Below, piece after piece: positions 41,118 through 51,559 of a DNA stretch of 64,000 bases. The number at the start of each line of letters is the position of its first letter. Positions within the stretch are counted from its first letter, which is position 1. Source of the DNA: Ferrovum sp. PN-J185 (GTDB lineage: Bacteria; Pseudomonadota; Gammaproteobacteria; Burkholderiales; Ferrovaceae); contig NZ_LQZA01000003.1 of the NCBI RefSeq assembly GCF_001581925.1, positions 186,001 to 250,000 of the forward strand, read 5' to 3'. Below the pieces are notes generated by a model that saw nothing but the letters and a program-made list of their open reading frames with translations, was not told the DNA's origin and searched no databases. Both the position numbers and the translations under genes were made by a program.

Positions 41118-42557
41118 CTAAATGGTTCCACCTACAGTCAGGCCATCAATTCTTAAAGTAGGCTGCCCCACACCAACAGGAACGCTCTGCCCTTCTTTCC
41201 CACATACTCCAACACCAGGATCCAAAGACATATCATTACCTATCATTGACACCTTCGTTAGAACATCGGGACCATTACCGATCAAAGTCGCTCCTTTAAC
41301 TGGATAGGTTAACCGTCCATTTTCAATCATCCAAGCCTCTGCAGCGGAAAAGACAAATTTACCGCTAGTAATATCTACCTGTCCACCACCAAAATTAACA
41401 GCATATATACCCTTATCAACTGAAGCGATAATTTCATCAGAGGCCATATTGCCATTTAACATGTAAGTATTAGTCATTCTAGGCATAGGTAAATGGGCAA
41501 AAGACTCTCTGCGTCCATTACCCGTCACAGACATACCCATTAATCTTGCATTAAGTGTATCTTGTATGTACCCTTTTAAAATACCATCTTCGATTAACAC
41601 TGTAGCTTGCGTGGGGTTTCCTTCATCATCACAATTTAATGAGCCACGACGATTGGCTATGGTGCCATCATCAAGCACAGTGACCCCAGGGGCTGCCACT
41701 CGTTGCCCAATTCTCCCTGAAAATGCTGACGATCCTTTACGATTAAAGTCACCCTCTAGACCATGACCAATTGCTTCATGTAGAAGAATCCCCGGCCAAC
41801 CAGGTCCTAATACCACAGGCATTGCTCCGGCTGGAGCAGGTTTTGCATCTAAATTTGTTATCGCTTGATGAACAGCTCTTCTGGCATAATCCTCCAGTAA
41901 CTCATCACTAAAATATTCATAACCAAAACGCCCTCCACCCCCTGCAGAACCTTGCTCACGTAGACCATTATGCTCAGCAATAACTTGTAACGATAAGCGC
42001 ACTAGAGGTCTAATATCTGTAGCCATATGACCATCACTTCTGGCTACTAAAACGACTTCATACTGACCTGCTAACGATGCCATTACTTGGGTTACTCTTG
42101 GGTCCATGGCTTTGGCAATTTTTTCAATTCTTTCTAGCAACGCCACTTTTTTGTCATCAGCTAAAGTCATTAGGGGATCAATACTTGAGTAGAGCTGTCT
42201 CGTGTCAAGGCTGTGTGTTAATTTTGACAGGCTAAATTGCTGTCCACTCTGTGCAATTGAACGGGTCGCTTTAGCAATTTCTTGAAGGCTAGACAACTGT
42301 ATATCATCTGAATAAGCAAAGGCAGTTCTTTCACCAGTAACAGCCCTCACCCCTACTCCTTGCTCAATATGGAATGAACCTGACTTAACCTGTCCCTCTT
42401 CTAAGCTCCATCCCTCAGCGCGGCTATACTGAAAATATAAATCAGCATAATCCACTTGATGAGTAAGAATCGATCCCAGCACTTGATCTAGTTGCCCTAC
42501 TCCAAGACCGTATGGCTCTAAGAGAATGGATTGTGCATTTTTAAAAGTGGCGTTCAT
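41118..42557 (-). CDS. tldD: Metalloprotease TldD
   Basis: TldD and its partner TldE (PmbA) form a zinc-dependent protease that acts on small unfolded peptides. The 479-residue protein carries the metal site [16 protein letters not shown] (HExxxH) and the C-terminal [22 protein letters not shown] segment. pmbA is not in the window. It follows the nitrilase-family gene by 25 bp in the yhdP-nit-tldD order. Confidence 0.96.
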   Translation of the reverse strand: MNATFKNAQSILLEPYGLGVGQLDQVLGSILTHQVDYADLYFQYSRAEGWSLEEGQVKSGSFHIEQGVGVRAVTGERTAFAYSDDIQLSSLQEIAKATRSIAQSGQQFSLSKLTHSLDTRQLYSSIDPLMTLADDKKVALLERIEKIAKAMDPRVTQVMASLAGQYEVVLVARSDGHMATDIRPLVRLSLQVIAEHNGLREQGSAGGGGRFGYEYFSDELLEDYARRAVHQAITNLDAKPAPAGAMPVVLGPGWPGILLHEAIGHGLEGDFNRKGSSAFSGRIGQRVAAPGVTVLDDGTIANRRGSLNCDDEGNPTQATVLIEDGILKGYIQDTLNARLMGMSVTGNGRRESFAHLPMPRMTNTYMLNGNMASDEIIASVDKGIYAVNFGGGQVDITSGKFVFSAAEAWMIENGRLTYPVKGATLIGNGPDVLTKVSMIGNDMSLDPGVGVCGKEGQSVPVGVGQPTLRIDGLTVGGTI

Positions 42558-42582
42558 AAGTATTTATCCTTAATTTCATCTC

Positions 42583-43458
42583 TCAAGAGGATTGAACCTT
42601 GAGGGTTTTATGGGTTAGTGCCGGTAAGCTCGTGCGAAGTTCAGTTAAATGAACGGGATTAACACCAGCGATAACAATTCCTGAACCTCTAGAGAGACGG
42701 TCAAGTACCACTCCCCAAGGATCCACGATCATGCTCGATCCATGTGTTTCCCGACCATTCATGTGATATCCACCTTGCGCAGGAGCAATCACATACGCCA
42801 AATTCTCAATGGCACGAGCGCGGATGAGAGTATCCCAATGGGCTTTACCAGTTGTCTCAGTAAAGGCAGAAGGAATAAAAATCAGATCACATTCACCCAT
42901 AGCTCGATATAGCTCAGGAAAACGTAAGTCATAACAAATAGATAATCCAATCTTACCAAAGGGACTATTTAGAGTGACGATTTGATTACCAGGCTCTATC
43001 GTTTTAGATTCATCATATTTTTCAACACCTCGTTGAAAACCAAACAAATGAATTTTGTCGTATCGGGCTACACATTTACCCGTATGATCAAATACCAGTG
43101 AACTATTACGAATCTTATTCTGCTGCTCTGTCTTAATAGGAATTGAACCACCCACAATCCATACGCCATAGCGTTTAGCAGATCGTGATAGAAAATCTTG
43201 AATAGGACCTGAACCAAAAGACTCGGCAACCTTCACCTTATCAGTGTCTTTCATTCCCATAATGGCAAAATATTCAGGTAAGCCAATAATAGCCGCGCCT
43301 TGATCGGTAGCCATTTTTATAAGTCTACCCGCTTCTAACAGATTGGCATCGACATGAGGGCCTGAGGCCATTTGAATTGCCGCAACTCTAAAGTTACCTG
43401 GTAATAGTTTTGCTTTACCAAAACCTGAATCTTTTTTCTTGGTTGTAGACTTGGTCAT
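42583..43458 (-). CDS. Carbon-nitrogen hydrolase (Nit family amidase)
   Basis: This 291-residue nitrilase-superfamily protein has the Glu-Lys-Cys triad in LPEYFAIMG, RYDKIHLFGFQ and SICYDLRFPELYR. The sequence is closest in style to Nit1/Nit2-type amidases, several of which repair deaminated glutathione. That substrate is inference from family context. It lies between yhdP and tldD on one transcript. A basic N-terminal stretch (TKSTTKKKDSGFGKAK) precedes the domain. Confidence 0.88.
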   Translation of the reverse strand: MTKSTTKKKDSGFGKAKLLPGNFRVAAIQMASGPHVDANLLEAGRLIKMATDQGAAIIGLPEYFAIMGMKDTDKVKVAESFGSGPIQDFLSRSAKRYGVWIVGGSIPIKTEQQNKIRNSSLVFDHTGKCVARYDKIHLFGFQRGVEKYDESKTIEPGNQIVTLNSPFGKIGLSICYDLRFPELYRAMGECDLIFIPSAFTETTGKAHWDTLIRARAIENLAYVIAPAQGGYHMNGRETHGSSMIVDPWGVVLDRLSRGSGIVIAGVNPVHLTELRTSLPALTHKTLKVQSS

Positions 43459-43478
43459 ATTACTCTCATCATAAATAG

Positions 43479-46400
43479 CTAATTTACTGCATCTCCATTA
43501 ACAGAATCAATTTGTGGATTATCCCAATCTCCACGAATTCGATACTGATAAGATAAAACTTTATCTAGAGGGTTACGTAAAATCTTTTGCACAAGATAAG
43601 TTGCTGCACCAACTACAGGACCGCCTATGAGTGTTCCAGCAAGGGATAAATCACCACCTACCGCGGGATCAACTTTAGCAATCAAGTCTGACGTCTCATT
43701 GGGTACGTCTATTTGCCCAGTCAATTTTACTCGTGCTGCAGGACCAGACATAACAAAATCAGGAGTATTCAATACCCCTTCATGTATTGAAAAGTCACCT
43801 TTTACTGTATCAAAGGCAAAACCCTGTGAAAAAATATCATGAAAATTTAGTGTAATTCTGCGCGGGAGGCTCTGTAAACTCAATAAACCAATAATTCTTC
43901 CGGTTCCACCAGGGTCAACTTTAGAAAATTGTCCATCTTGTAAATCCAAATTCATACTGCCTGATGAATAATCAAAATCATAATCTTTAGGACCACCTAC
44001 CCACGACAAATTAGCATGAATTTTCCCGTCACCACGGGACATAAGCTTGTCGTAACCAAGCGCAGTTAAAAAATCACCTAAATTTTTAGCCTCGATATCT
44101 ACAGTAAGTTCAGTCTTTGTTTCCTGATCAATAGCACCAGCCCATTGACCATTCCCCCTTAACTCACCACCTGCGGTGAGCGCTAAAAGACGATTAATAT
44201 GCCATATATTGTCTTGTCCTTGAGCAGAGAACTCCAAATGCGAAAAGGATTTCTTTCCAAATTGACAATGATCCGCTGTCAGTTCTATATCAGGCATTTT
44301 TGTTAAATCATTGAGTGTCGCAAGATCTGTTGAGCGATGCTTCTTATGAGGTTTAACAGTGGTTGAGCCATCAACAGCGTCATCTTTTTTCTTAATGGTG
44401 TCAGGTATTATAAGTTGTGTAAATACAGCTTTAATGGCACCTTTACCATCTTTAATCCAATTTAATGAACCGTTAATCTGTTCTCCACGTAAAACGACAT
44501 TCCATTGTGGATCTTGCCAGTTTGCTCGAAGATGATGCGTTAACCAAATTCTGTTACGCCAAATCACATTATTGAAATTTAAGTCAATTGCGTTAACTCT
44601 ACCAAATATCTTGTTTGTTGCTGAATTGGATTTGGTTTTTTTCGTATTACTGTCATTTTGCCATTGATTTTGATGTTGATTCCAATACCCAATCAATTCA
44701 TCAACATTGACGTTATCTAATCGACCGGTTAACGAAAAACCAGGGCCTACTTGACCAAGATAGGATCCACCCATGTTAATTACCCCACGCGTAGCATTAA
44801 AGCTACCATCCTTATTAGACTCATAGAACACCTTCATACCAAACCATGAATCCATATTCAGGCTCATCAAGGTTCTACCACTCTCCAGCGGTTCAACAAC
44901 AACCGTTAAAGGCAGAGATTGACTGGCTGTTTTTTGATAGGGTTCTGGCCCTGAAATACTGGTTCCTTTCAAATTACTCGTAAAAGTAATGGTGGTGTCT
45001 TGTGCTCGTTTCTCAAATCGTGCCCGCCAATCAAATCCCCCTGCACAAATAGTCTCTAACTTTTCCATTCCTAAACGAGATAAAGAAGCGACATCTGTAT
45101 GCCCTGATAAATCAGCCACTAACAAATGCGACAAGGATCCCTTTACCGTCATGGTGACGGGCTTTTTCAATACCAGTGCTGCCAAAGAAAAACTGACTTG
45201 ATCATTTTTTTGACTCAAAATCACATGGCCATTCCAATCCACCGCACTATCAAGCGAACTTAATATTGGATTGGGGAATAAAATAGTTAGTCCCTTTATA
45301 GACGTGTTACCTTTCAAAGCAAGATCAATAAGTCCATCTGGACGAGTTGATAAATGTATATTAACGGGTTCATTAACTAATAACGCTTTTGAATCCAATA
45401 ACACATTCGTTTTATTGGCAGTAAAAGTAATATCTGCCGTCCAATCGGATTGCCCAGATACATTTTTTAAAAATGAATTATCGTATACTCCATACAAAGT
45501 AGAGGCATCCGCCCTACCCTGTGCTTTGAGGACTGTTGTGTGATCTTGATTGGTTGTAAATAGTAACTGTGCTGGCCCACCTAAAATACTCGCTTTCAGT
45601 AAATCAGAGGACACCCCGCTTTCAGTAAAATACAAATGTCCACTTAATGAATTAATGGGAGGAATTCCTTTTTTTCCATCATCTAATACTGCGTCAATAA
45701 ACTGATAGTCGCCTTGTAGTGTGGTATCGATTGTATGTGACAAAGGAACTGTCATTTTTAAAGACAATAACCCATTACCTGCCCCAGTTAACTGGTTAGT
45801 GACATGATGTATATACTCGCTAACCGGGCTTTTTCTAATAAACTCAAGAGTATCTTTTACTGAAGATTGTATTTTCCCACCCACCTCTAACACTTCATTA
45901 CTGTGCACTAAATCTGCAATGGTAAGCGTCACTTCTTTTAGTTGATTATTTTGTATTAATCCAGTGTTAGCTTTAAAACCAAGACCAGGGCCTTTCATGT
46001 AGAAGTCTCCTGCTACATGATCAATGACAGGCCATTTTGAATTAAAGTTAACCAAAGCATCAGATACTTTTGCATTGACTTGAAAAATCCCTTGTTGGTC
46101 GTTTGCAAAAGGAAACTGTTTTAAATCACCATCAATTTTAAAGGTGGTTTCTTTAGCCAACCCTCTTACCAAACCTTGTTTTAACCAATCTCTTGCTTCT
46201 TGATTGACAGTCAATGGCATGTAGCGCCACACAGAACTGATATCTGCACGTTGCAAACTACCCTGCAGTTGAGCCCTACCGGGGCCGTTCTGAGATAAAC
46301 TCATGTTGCCAGAAAAACTACCTGCCATATCTGTATTCGAGAGATTAATTTCATTTAAATTAAGTGCAACATTCTCACCATTACGAATCCAATTTGCATC

Positions 46401-47786
46401 AACGGCATATTTATCTAAATAAATAGGTCGCGAGAAGACAGTAGGATAGTTTAAGGTAAGCGATGTTCCCTGTCCTTTTACTCGCCCACCGTCATCTCTC
46501 ACGTCCACATGACCCGTAAAATCATGAATTGCGGGAGATAATTGATACGGATTTGAGGCAAATTGGTGTAGATCTAACGATACTTGATATTGCCCATTAT
46601 TATTGGGGTCACCCTGCCAGGTAGCATTAAGGTTGTTTATTTCACCTTGTAGTCCTAATTTATACCAAAACTGTCTTTGCTTTTCCGTTAACGGCATTTG
46701 ATCAAGATTATTATGAATATCATCCATAACCAACTGATTAGCAGTTAACACATTGCGTGTATCAGATAACATCAAATATAAATTTAATGGACGAGTTAAC
46801 TTGATCGAACTATTACCTTTAACCATCAACTGTTTGGTATTCACCTCAAAACCATTAGTTAACTGATTAAATCCTACATGTCCTATCATTTCACCTACAT
46901 TTGTATTACTTAAAGCATTGGTAAGTCTGCCTTGGATATTATGAAGATCGATATCCGCTTCAATACCAAACTGAAGGTTGTTATGCATCATCAAGATTGC
47001 ATTAACAGACCCATATCCTGACTCGAATGGTTTTAATTGATTGAACCACGGTGAAAGAGAAGTAAAGTTAAACCGATTGGTTAGCCATTTAATATTTCCC
47101 TGCCAGCTAGATAAATTATCAGACTGGCTGCCATATACATCCCCCTCAAACCTCATCATATCGCCAAAATAACGATCGGGAATAAGGCTACCTTTAACAA
47201 AGTGTCGACTTCCTGAGTTATTAAGTTCCAGCGCCACACGATGAAATACGTAATTAGGGCTATGAATAAATTGATCAGAAAATACCACTTTATTAATAGT
47301 AAGGTTACAGTGCCCTTGTTGAATGAGCCAATGTAAAAAAGGATTTTTATTCGTATCTGACTTCGGAATAAGTAGAGAAGCTAAAAACCATTGTCCCTGC
47401 TCGTCTCTTTTGACACTAATTTCATCTATGGTGATTTTTAGGCGACTAAAGTCTAATCTTGCTCGGAAAAGATTGATTAAAGAGAGTCTTGCTTCAAGTT
47501 TTGGAACCGTTAATATGGGTTGTTTTTGTTCATTAAAGATAACAATATTATTTAGTAATACGCCCGGCTGAATCCGCCAAGGTGCATGTTCAATGGAGCC
47601 AATTGTGATACTGAGCCCTGTACTTTGGTGAAACATAGTAACAAGTTGGGGACGATAACGCTCAGGGTCTCTGAGGGTGAAAGCTTGTAGAGCAAACCAA
47701 GTAAGTACAATTAAAACGAACCCAACTAAGCTGAGTCGTAATAAGTGCTTGGGTAGCGCAAAAATATGTCTTTTCAATGCATTCAT
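43479..47786 (-). CDS. yhdP: YhdP-family AsmA-like envelope protein
   Basis: The 1435-residue protein has an N-terminal transmembrane helix (LSLVGFVLIVLTWFALQAF), then a very long periplasmic beta-rich region with DUF3971 and an AsmA-like C-terminal part (GPAARVKLTGQIDVPNETSD and LIGGPVVGAATYLVQKIL). YhdP is one of the TamB/YdbH/YhdP proteins thought to bridge the envelope and carry phospholipids to the outer membrane. A yhdP-tldD order is shared with enterobacteria. The gene is intact, without frameshift. Confidence 0.93.
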   Translation of the reverse strand: MNALKRHIFALPKHLLRLSLVGFVLIVLTWFALQAFTLRDPERYRPQLVTMFHQSTGLSITIGSIEHAPWRIQPGVLLNNIVIFNEQKQPILTVPKLEARLSLINLFRARLDFSRLKITIDEISVKRDEQGQWFLASLLIPKSDTNKNPFLHWLIQQGHCNLTINKVVFSDQFIHSPNYVFHRVALELNNSGSRHFVKGSLIPDRYFGDMMRFEGDVYGSQSDNLSSWQGNIKWLTNRFNFTSLSPWFNQLKPFESGYGSVNAILMMHNNLQFGIEADIDLHNIQGRLTNALSNTNVGEMIGHVGFNQLTNGFEVNTKQLMVKGNSSIKLTRPLNLYLMLSDTRNVLTANQLVMDDIHNNLDQMPLTEKQRQFWYKLGLQGEINNLNATWQGDPNNNGQYQVSLDLHQFASNPYQLSPAIHDFTGHVDVRDDGGRVKGQGTSLTLNYPTVFSRPIYLDKYAVDANWIRNGENVALNLNEINLSNTDMAGSFSGNMSLSQNGPGRAQLQGSLQRADISSVWRYMPLTVNQEARDWLKQGLVRGLAKETTFKIDGDLKQFPFANDQQGIFQVNAKVSDALVNFNSKWPVIDHVAGDFYMKGPGLGFKANTGLIQNNQLKEVTLTIADLVHSNEVLEVGGKIQSSVKDTLEFIRKSPVSEYIHHVTNQLTGAGNGLLSLKMTVPLSHTIDTTLQGDYQFIDAVLDDGKKGIPPINSLSGHLYFTESGVSSDLLKASILGGPAQLLFTTNQDHTTVLKAQGRADASTLYGVYDNSFLKNVSGQSDWTADITFTANKTNVLLDSKALLVNEPVNIHLSTRPDGLIDLALKGNTSIKGLTILFPNPILSSLDSAVDWNGHVILSQKNDQVSFSLAALVLKKPVTMTVKGSLSHLLVADLSGHTDVASLSRLGMEKLETICAGGFDWRARFEKRAQDTTITFTSNLKGTSISGPEPYQKTASQSLPLTVVVEPLESGRTLMSLNMDSWFGMKVFYESNKDGSFNATRGVINMGGSYLGQVGPGFSLTGRLDNVNVDELIGYWNQHQNQWQNDSNTKKTKSNSATNKIFGRVNAIDLNFNNVIWRNRIWLTHHLRANWQDPQWNVVLRGEQINGSLNWIKDGKGAIKAVFTQLIIPDTIKKKDDAVDGSTTVKPHKKHRSTDLATLNDLTKMPDIELTADHCQFGKKSFSHLEFSAQGQDNIWHINRLLALTAGGELRGNGQWAGAIDQETKTELTVDIEAKNLGDFLTALGYDKLMSRGDGKIHANLSWVGGPKDYDFDYSSGSMNLDLQDGQFSKVDPGGTGRIIGLLSLQSLPRRITLNFHDIFSQGFAFDTVKGDFSIHEGVLNTPDFVMSGPAARVKLTGQIDVPNETSDLIAKVDPAVGGDLSLAGTLIGGPVVGAATYLVQKILRNPLDKVLSYQYRIRGDWDNPQIDSVNGDAVN

Positions 47787-47903
47787 AACAAAGCAATTAT
47801 AACGGTTTTATTGTGCATCAACCGGTTACAATAACGAATAAGTATTGGCTAGGAGAATACGTGAACTTCCGCTAAAATAGATATTTTGTACTGGGAGTGC
47901 TCT

Positions 47904-48830
47904 ATGTCAATGTCTGACCGCGATGGATTGATCTGGCAAGATGGTCAACTGATACCCTGGCGTACAGCTAATACGCATGTTTTAACTCATTCACTACATT
48001 ATGGTATGGCTGTATTCGAAGGTGTACGCGCCTATAATACGCCACAAGGACCTGCCATATTTCGCCTTAGAGAACATACTGAACGCCTATTCCGCTCAGC
48101 CCATATTCTACAAATTCCTATGCCTTTTTCCATGGATGAGGTTATGGACGCTCAAATTACCACAGTTCGTGAAAACTCTCTTAAGGAATGCTACATACGT
48201 CCATTAGTATTCTTAGGCTCAGAAAAAATGGGGGTTTCACCACGTGGCGCGAAAACGCATATTACTATCGCTGCTTGGCCTTGGGGTGCTTATTTAGGAG
48301 AAGAGGCGATTGAAAAAGGGATTCGTGTGAAGACCTCTTCTTATACTAGACATCATCCTAATATTACTATGTGTAAGGCTAAAGCATCAGGTAATTACAT
48401 GAATTCTATCCTTGCCAACAATGAAGCGATCACAGATGGCTACGATGAAGCATTACTATTAGATGTAGATGGGTTTGTGGCAGAGGGATCTGGTGAAAAT
48501 ATTTTTATTGTAAAAAAAGGCGTGATTTACACGCCTGATCTATCAAGTGCGCTTGAAGGAATTACTCGCGATACCATTATTCAATTAGCCCATGAAATGA
48601 ACCTCACCGTTGTTGAAAGACGAATTTCTAGGGATGAACTATACAGTGCAGACGAGGCTTTCTTTACGGGTACAGCAGCAGAAGTAACCCCAATTCGAGA
48701 GGTAGATAATAGAGTGATTGGTCAAGGGATGCGAGGACCTATCACCCGAGCGCTGCAAAGTAAATATTTTGAAGTGGTAACCGGTCAAAGTGCTCAACAT
48801 CAACATTGGTTAAGTCACGTAGGAGTATAA
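47904..48830 (+). CDS. ilvE: Branched-chain amino acid aminotransferase
   Basis: IlvE is a PLP fold-type IV enzyme making Leu, Ile and Val from their keto acids. I use the ATG at 47904 (MSMSDRDGLIWQDGQ) after GGGAG, giving 308 residues. An in-frame TTG six codons earlier is not needed. Landmarks are HYGMAVFEGVRAYNT, the PLP lysine in MCKAKASGNYMNS, and DGFVAEGSGENIFIVK. It starts a small run with the zinc-finger gene (2 bp gap) and waaF. Confidence 0.95.
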   Translation: MSMSDRDGLIWQDGQLIPWRTANTHVLTHSLHYGMAVFEGVRAYNTPQGPAIFRLREHTERLFRSAHILQIPMPFSMDEVMDAQITTVRENSLKECYIRPLVFLGSEKMGVSPRGAKTHITIAAWPWGAYLGEEAIEKGIRVKTSSYTRHHPNITMCKAKASGNYMNSILANNEAITDGYDEALLLDVDGFVAEGSGENIFIVKKGVIYTPDLSSALEGITRDTIIQLAHEMNLTVVERRISRDELYSADEAFFTGTAAEVTPIREVDNRVIGQGMRGPITRALQSKYFEVVTGQSAQHQHWLSHVGV

Positions 48831-48832
48831 AC

Positions 48833-49036
48833 ATGTCTGAAGGAAAAGCTTTGGATCAACAGGTTATTCTGGTAAGTGAAAAAGATTTACCTCTACATTG
48901 TCCTCAGCCTGCAGTAGCCCTATGGAATACCCATCCACGGGTATTTTTAGACATCACAAAAACAGGGCATGCTCAGTGCCCCTATTGTGGTACTAAATAT
49001 GAATGGCAAGGGCCACTGCCTAAAGCTCAGCATTGA
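48833..49036 (+). CDS. CHCC-type zinc-finger domain protein
   Basis: The 67-residue protein begins MSEGKALDQQ and has the zf-CHCC pattern: LHCPQPAVALWNTHPRVFLD followed by AQCPYCGTKYEW, that is Cys, His and a CxxC pair. The family is related to the NDUFS6/complex I accessory zinc fold. Its role in bacteria is not known. It is regularly placed between ilvE and waaF in betaproteobacteria. The stop codon overlaps the TTG start of waaF. Confidence 0.88.
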   Translation: MSEGKALDQQVILVSEKDLPLHCPQPAVALWNTHPRVFLDITKTGHAQCPYCGTKYEWQGPLPKAQH

Positions 49037-50052
49037 ACAGAATACTTATTATAGGCGCCTCATGGGTTGGCGATGCTGTTCTTAGTCAACCTCTCATGAG
49101 ACAACTCAAGTCGATTTCATCATGCGCAATAGATGTCATGGCTCCCTCTTGGACTCGTGGGGTGTTGGAGAGAATTCCTGAAGTTGATCATGTTATAGAC
49201 AGCCCACTCATACACAAAGAGCTTAATATAAGTGGTTTATGGCATGCCTCTCGTTTATTGAAAAACAAATATGATAAGGCCATTCTTCTTCCTAATTCAT
49301 TCAAGTCAGCACTCATTCCATGGCTTGCACACATTCCAATTCGAGTAGGTTATAAAAGAGAAGGAAGAGGTGTTTTACTCAACCATGCTATAACCCTCGA
49401 TACCAAGCGCCATCCACTTATGGTGGAAAGATTTTTAGCTCTCTCCGAAAGTAAAGTTGAATTTAATCACTCACTCTATCCGCAACTTGTTCCCAATTTG
49501 CTCAATCAGCAGGAACTCATTCACAGGCTCAACCTTCATCTCGACTTACCCATCATAGTTCTTTGTCCTGGCGCTGAATATGGTCCTGCCAAACGTTGGC
49601 CAACCAGGCATTACCATCAGTTGGCTATTGAGCTATTAGCACAAAACAAACAAATTTGGATAATGGGATCCAATAAAGATAAAGCCGTTGCAGATGAAAT
49701 TATGCAAGGGGTATCAAGTAAGAATATAACGAATTTATGCGGGATAACCAATCTTGCTCAAGCGGTAGATTTGATGGCACTTGCGCAGGCGGTAGTGACT
49801 AATGACTCGGGGTTAATGCATATTGCTGCAGCGCTCAAACGTCCTGTGGTGGCACTTTTTGGATCATCTAGCCCACAATTCACCCCACCACTTTGCTCTC
49901 AAGCTAAAGTAGTGACTCTTCAATTATCCTGTAGTCCGTGTTTTCAAAGGGTATGCCCGCTGGGACACTTAAAATGCCTGACTGATATAACGCCACAACA
50001 TATTATTAACGAATTAAATTCACTAGCTCATTATATTGAGCCCAATCCTTAG
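49033..50052 (+). CDS. waaF: ADP-heptose:LPS heptosyltransferase II
   Basis: WaaF adds the second L-glycero-D-manno-heptose to the LPS inner core on the cytoplasmic face of the inner membrane. The 339-residue GT9 protein begins MNRILIIGASWVGDAVLSQPL and has the donor-site segment LCPGAEYGPAKRWP and TNDSGLMHIAAALKRPVVALFGSSSPQFTPP. The start is TTG at 49033 with a poor ribosome site, so translational coupling to the preceding gene is likely. Its 3' end overlaps the convergent mocA gene by 47 bp. Confidence 0.93.
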   Translation: MNRILIIGASWVGDAVLSQPLMRQLKSISSCAIDVMAPSWTRGVLERIPEVDHVIDSPLIHKELNISGLWHASRLLKNKYDKAILLPNSFKSALIPWLAHIPIRVGYKREGRGVLLNHAITLDTKRHPLMVERFLALSESKVEFNHSLYPQLVPNLLNQQELIHRLNLHLDLPIIVLCPGAEYGPAKRWPTRHYHQLAIELLAQNKQIWIMGSNKDKAVADEIMQGVSSKNITNLCGITNLAQAVDLMALAQAVVTNDSGLMHIAAALKRPVVALFGSSSPQFTPPLCSQAKVVTLQLSCSPCFQRVCPLGHLKCLTDITPQHIINELNSLAHYIEPNP

Positions 50053-50602
50053 TTTCATCGATATCAAAAATAATACCTTGATCGTTAGTATCAATCCAGG
50101 TGACTTGGGTTGGTTGTTGCTCAACAATTTTTCTCAAGCCAATATCACCATTTAAAGCATTAATTACTGGCAAATACTGCCGTCCAACTCCAACAGGGTT
50201 CCCTCTTACACCCTGAAACCTTGGTACAACCAACTGATTACCTTGGCTCAAACTTAACGTAATTTGATCAACTGTAGAACGACTCACAAGTGGCATATCA
50301 GCAAGAGCAATAAGCCATGCATTATAGTGGGAAGTGGTATGGACTAACTGCTTTAATGATTCAGAAAACGAGGATGATGCACTGACTACTTTGACTTGAT
50401 AGCCTAATTGACATAAGCCAGGGAGTAAAGAAAGCTGATTGGCATTAATAATAGCCCACTTAACTGATAAATGAGCATAACGTTGGGCAGTATTGATGGC
50501 AAGATATGTACAATTACTATCAGTAAGTAATAATTTATTTTCACCAAATCGGCGACTTGAACCTGCTGCCATCAATAATAAGGCACAATTATAATCACTC
50601 AT
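50006..50602 (-). CDS. mocA: MobA-like NTP transferase (MocA-type molybdopterin cytidylyltransferase)
   Basis: The 198-residue protein starts MSDYNCALLLMAAGSSRRFGENKLLL, the nucleotide-binding GSSxRFGxxK loop of the MobA/MocA group, followed by WLIALADMPLVSRSTV. MocA-type enzymes attach CMP to molybdopterin for xanthine-dehydrogenase-family enzymes. The pairing with xdhC supports that reading. The ATG at 50602 overlaps the xdhC stop by one base (TGATG). No molybdenum hydroxylase is in the window. Confidence 0.8.
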   Translation of the reverse strand: MSDYNCALLLMAAGSSRRFGENKLLLTDSNCTYLAINTAQRYAHLSVKWAIINANQLSLLPGLCQLGYQVKVVSASSSFSESLKQLVHTTSHYNAWLIALADMPLVSRSTVDQITLSLSQGNQLVVPRFQGVRGNPVGVGRQYLPVINALNGDIGLRKIVEQQPTQVTWIDTNDQGIIFDIDETKDWAQYNELVNLIR

Positions 50603-51546
50603 CAAAGAGTAATTCCATTTTTAATTGCTGTAATTTGCGCGAGTATGGCAAGTGCAATTTCTGGAGGAGTTTTGCTACCAATAGACAATCCTACAGGTCC
50701 TTTTAATTTGGCTAGTTGAGTAGCACTTAAATCAAAGCTTTCTAATCGCGTTCGTCTTGCTTGTTGCGTTTTTTTTGAACCTACTGCACCGACAAAAAAT
50801 GCAGAGGATGTTAACGCTTCAAGCAATGCTAAATCATCTTGTTTTAAGTCATGAGTTAAAGCGACAATGGCTGTATGTAAGTCAGGCTGTTGTTCTCGAA
50901 TAAAATCATCAGGCATTAAAGCACTTACTTCGGTATTGTTAATTGGCCAGTTGCGTCTAATTTCTTCTCTAGGATCACAAACAAGAACATGATAATCAAG
51001 TGCCTGGGCCATTTGTGTTAAATAAATACCAATTTGATTAGCACCAATAATTAATAATCGATAACGAGGTCCAAATACAACCTCTAATTGCTGATCATGC
51101 CAATTCACTTTTGGCACAAATTCTGTAATAGGAGTTAACTTTACTTCTCCTGTTGTCACTGATAATTGACGTAGTACCTTTGTCTTGGAATTGATGAGAG
51201 CGCATAATGCTGATAGCTGACTGTGTTCAGTTAAGGGTTCAATAACAAGCTCAATGGTACCGCCACAGGGTAATAAGTAACGTAACGCCTGGTGTTGATC
51301 TATTCCATAACTCAAATACTGAGGGTATTGAAGAGGATTTTCTCTGATATAAGATACCAACTGATCTTCGACACAACCACCCGATACAGAGCCGACTATA
51401 TCTCCCTTATCCGTCAACCCCAAAAGAGATCCAGCTGAACGAGGTGCTGAACCTACCGTGCCGACCAGAGTAACCAAATAACAACGACGCTTATCTTGTA
51501 ACCAACTATTAAGCGTTTCTAAAACCAGTAAATCCGCACTATCCAT
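50602..51546 (-). CDS. xdhC: XdhC/CoxI-family molybdenum hydroxylase maturation protein
   Basis: XdhC proteins bind molybdopterin, promote its sulfuration and insert it into xanthine-dehydrogenase-type enzymes. The 314-residue protein has the N-terminal XdhC/CoxI domain (GTVGSAPRSAGSLLGLTDKGDIVGSVSGGCVE) and the C-terminal Rossmann domain (RLLIIGANQIGIYL, GAVGSKKTQQARRTRL). It is coupled to mocA. Its client enzyme must lie elsewhere in the genome. Confidence 0.88.
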   Translation of the reverse strand: MDSADLLVLETLNSWLQDKRRCYLVTLVGTVGSAPRSAGSLLGLTDKGDIVGSVSGGCVEDQLVSYIRENPLQYPQYLSYGIDQHQALRYLLPCGGTIELVIEPLTEHSQLSALCALINSKTKVLRQLSVTTGEVKLTPITEFVPKVNWHDQQLEVVFGPRYRLLIIGANQIGIYLTQMAQALDYHVLVCDPREEIRRNWPINNTEVSALMPDDFIREQQPDLHTAIVALTHDLKQDDLALLEALTSSAFFVGAVGSKKTQQARRTRLESFDLSATQLAKLKGPVGLSIGSKTPPEIALAILAQITAIKNGITL

Positions 51547-51559
51547 ATATTTTTATCTA

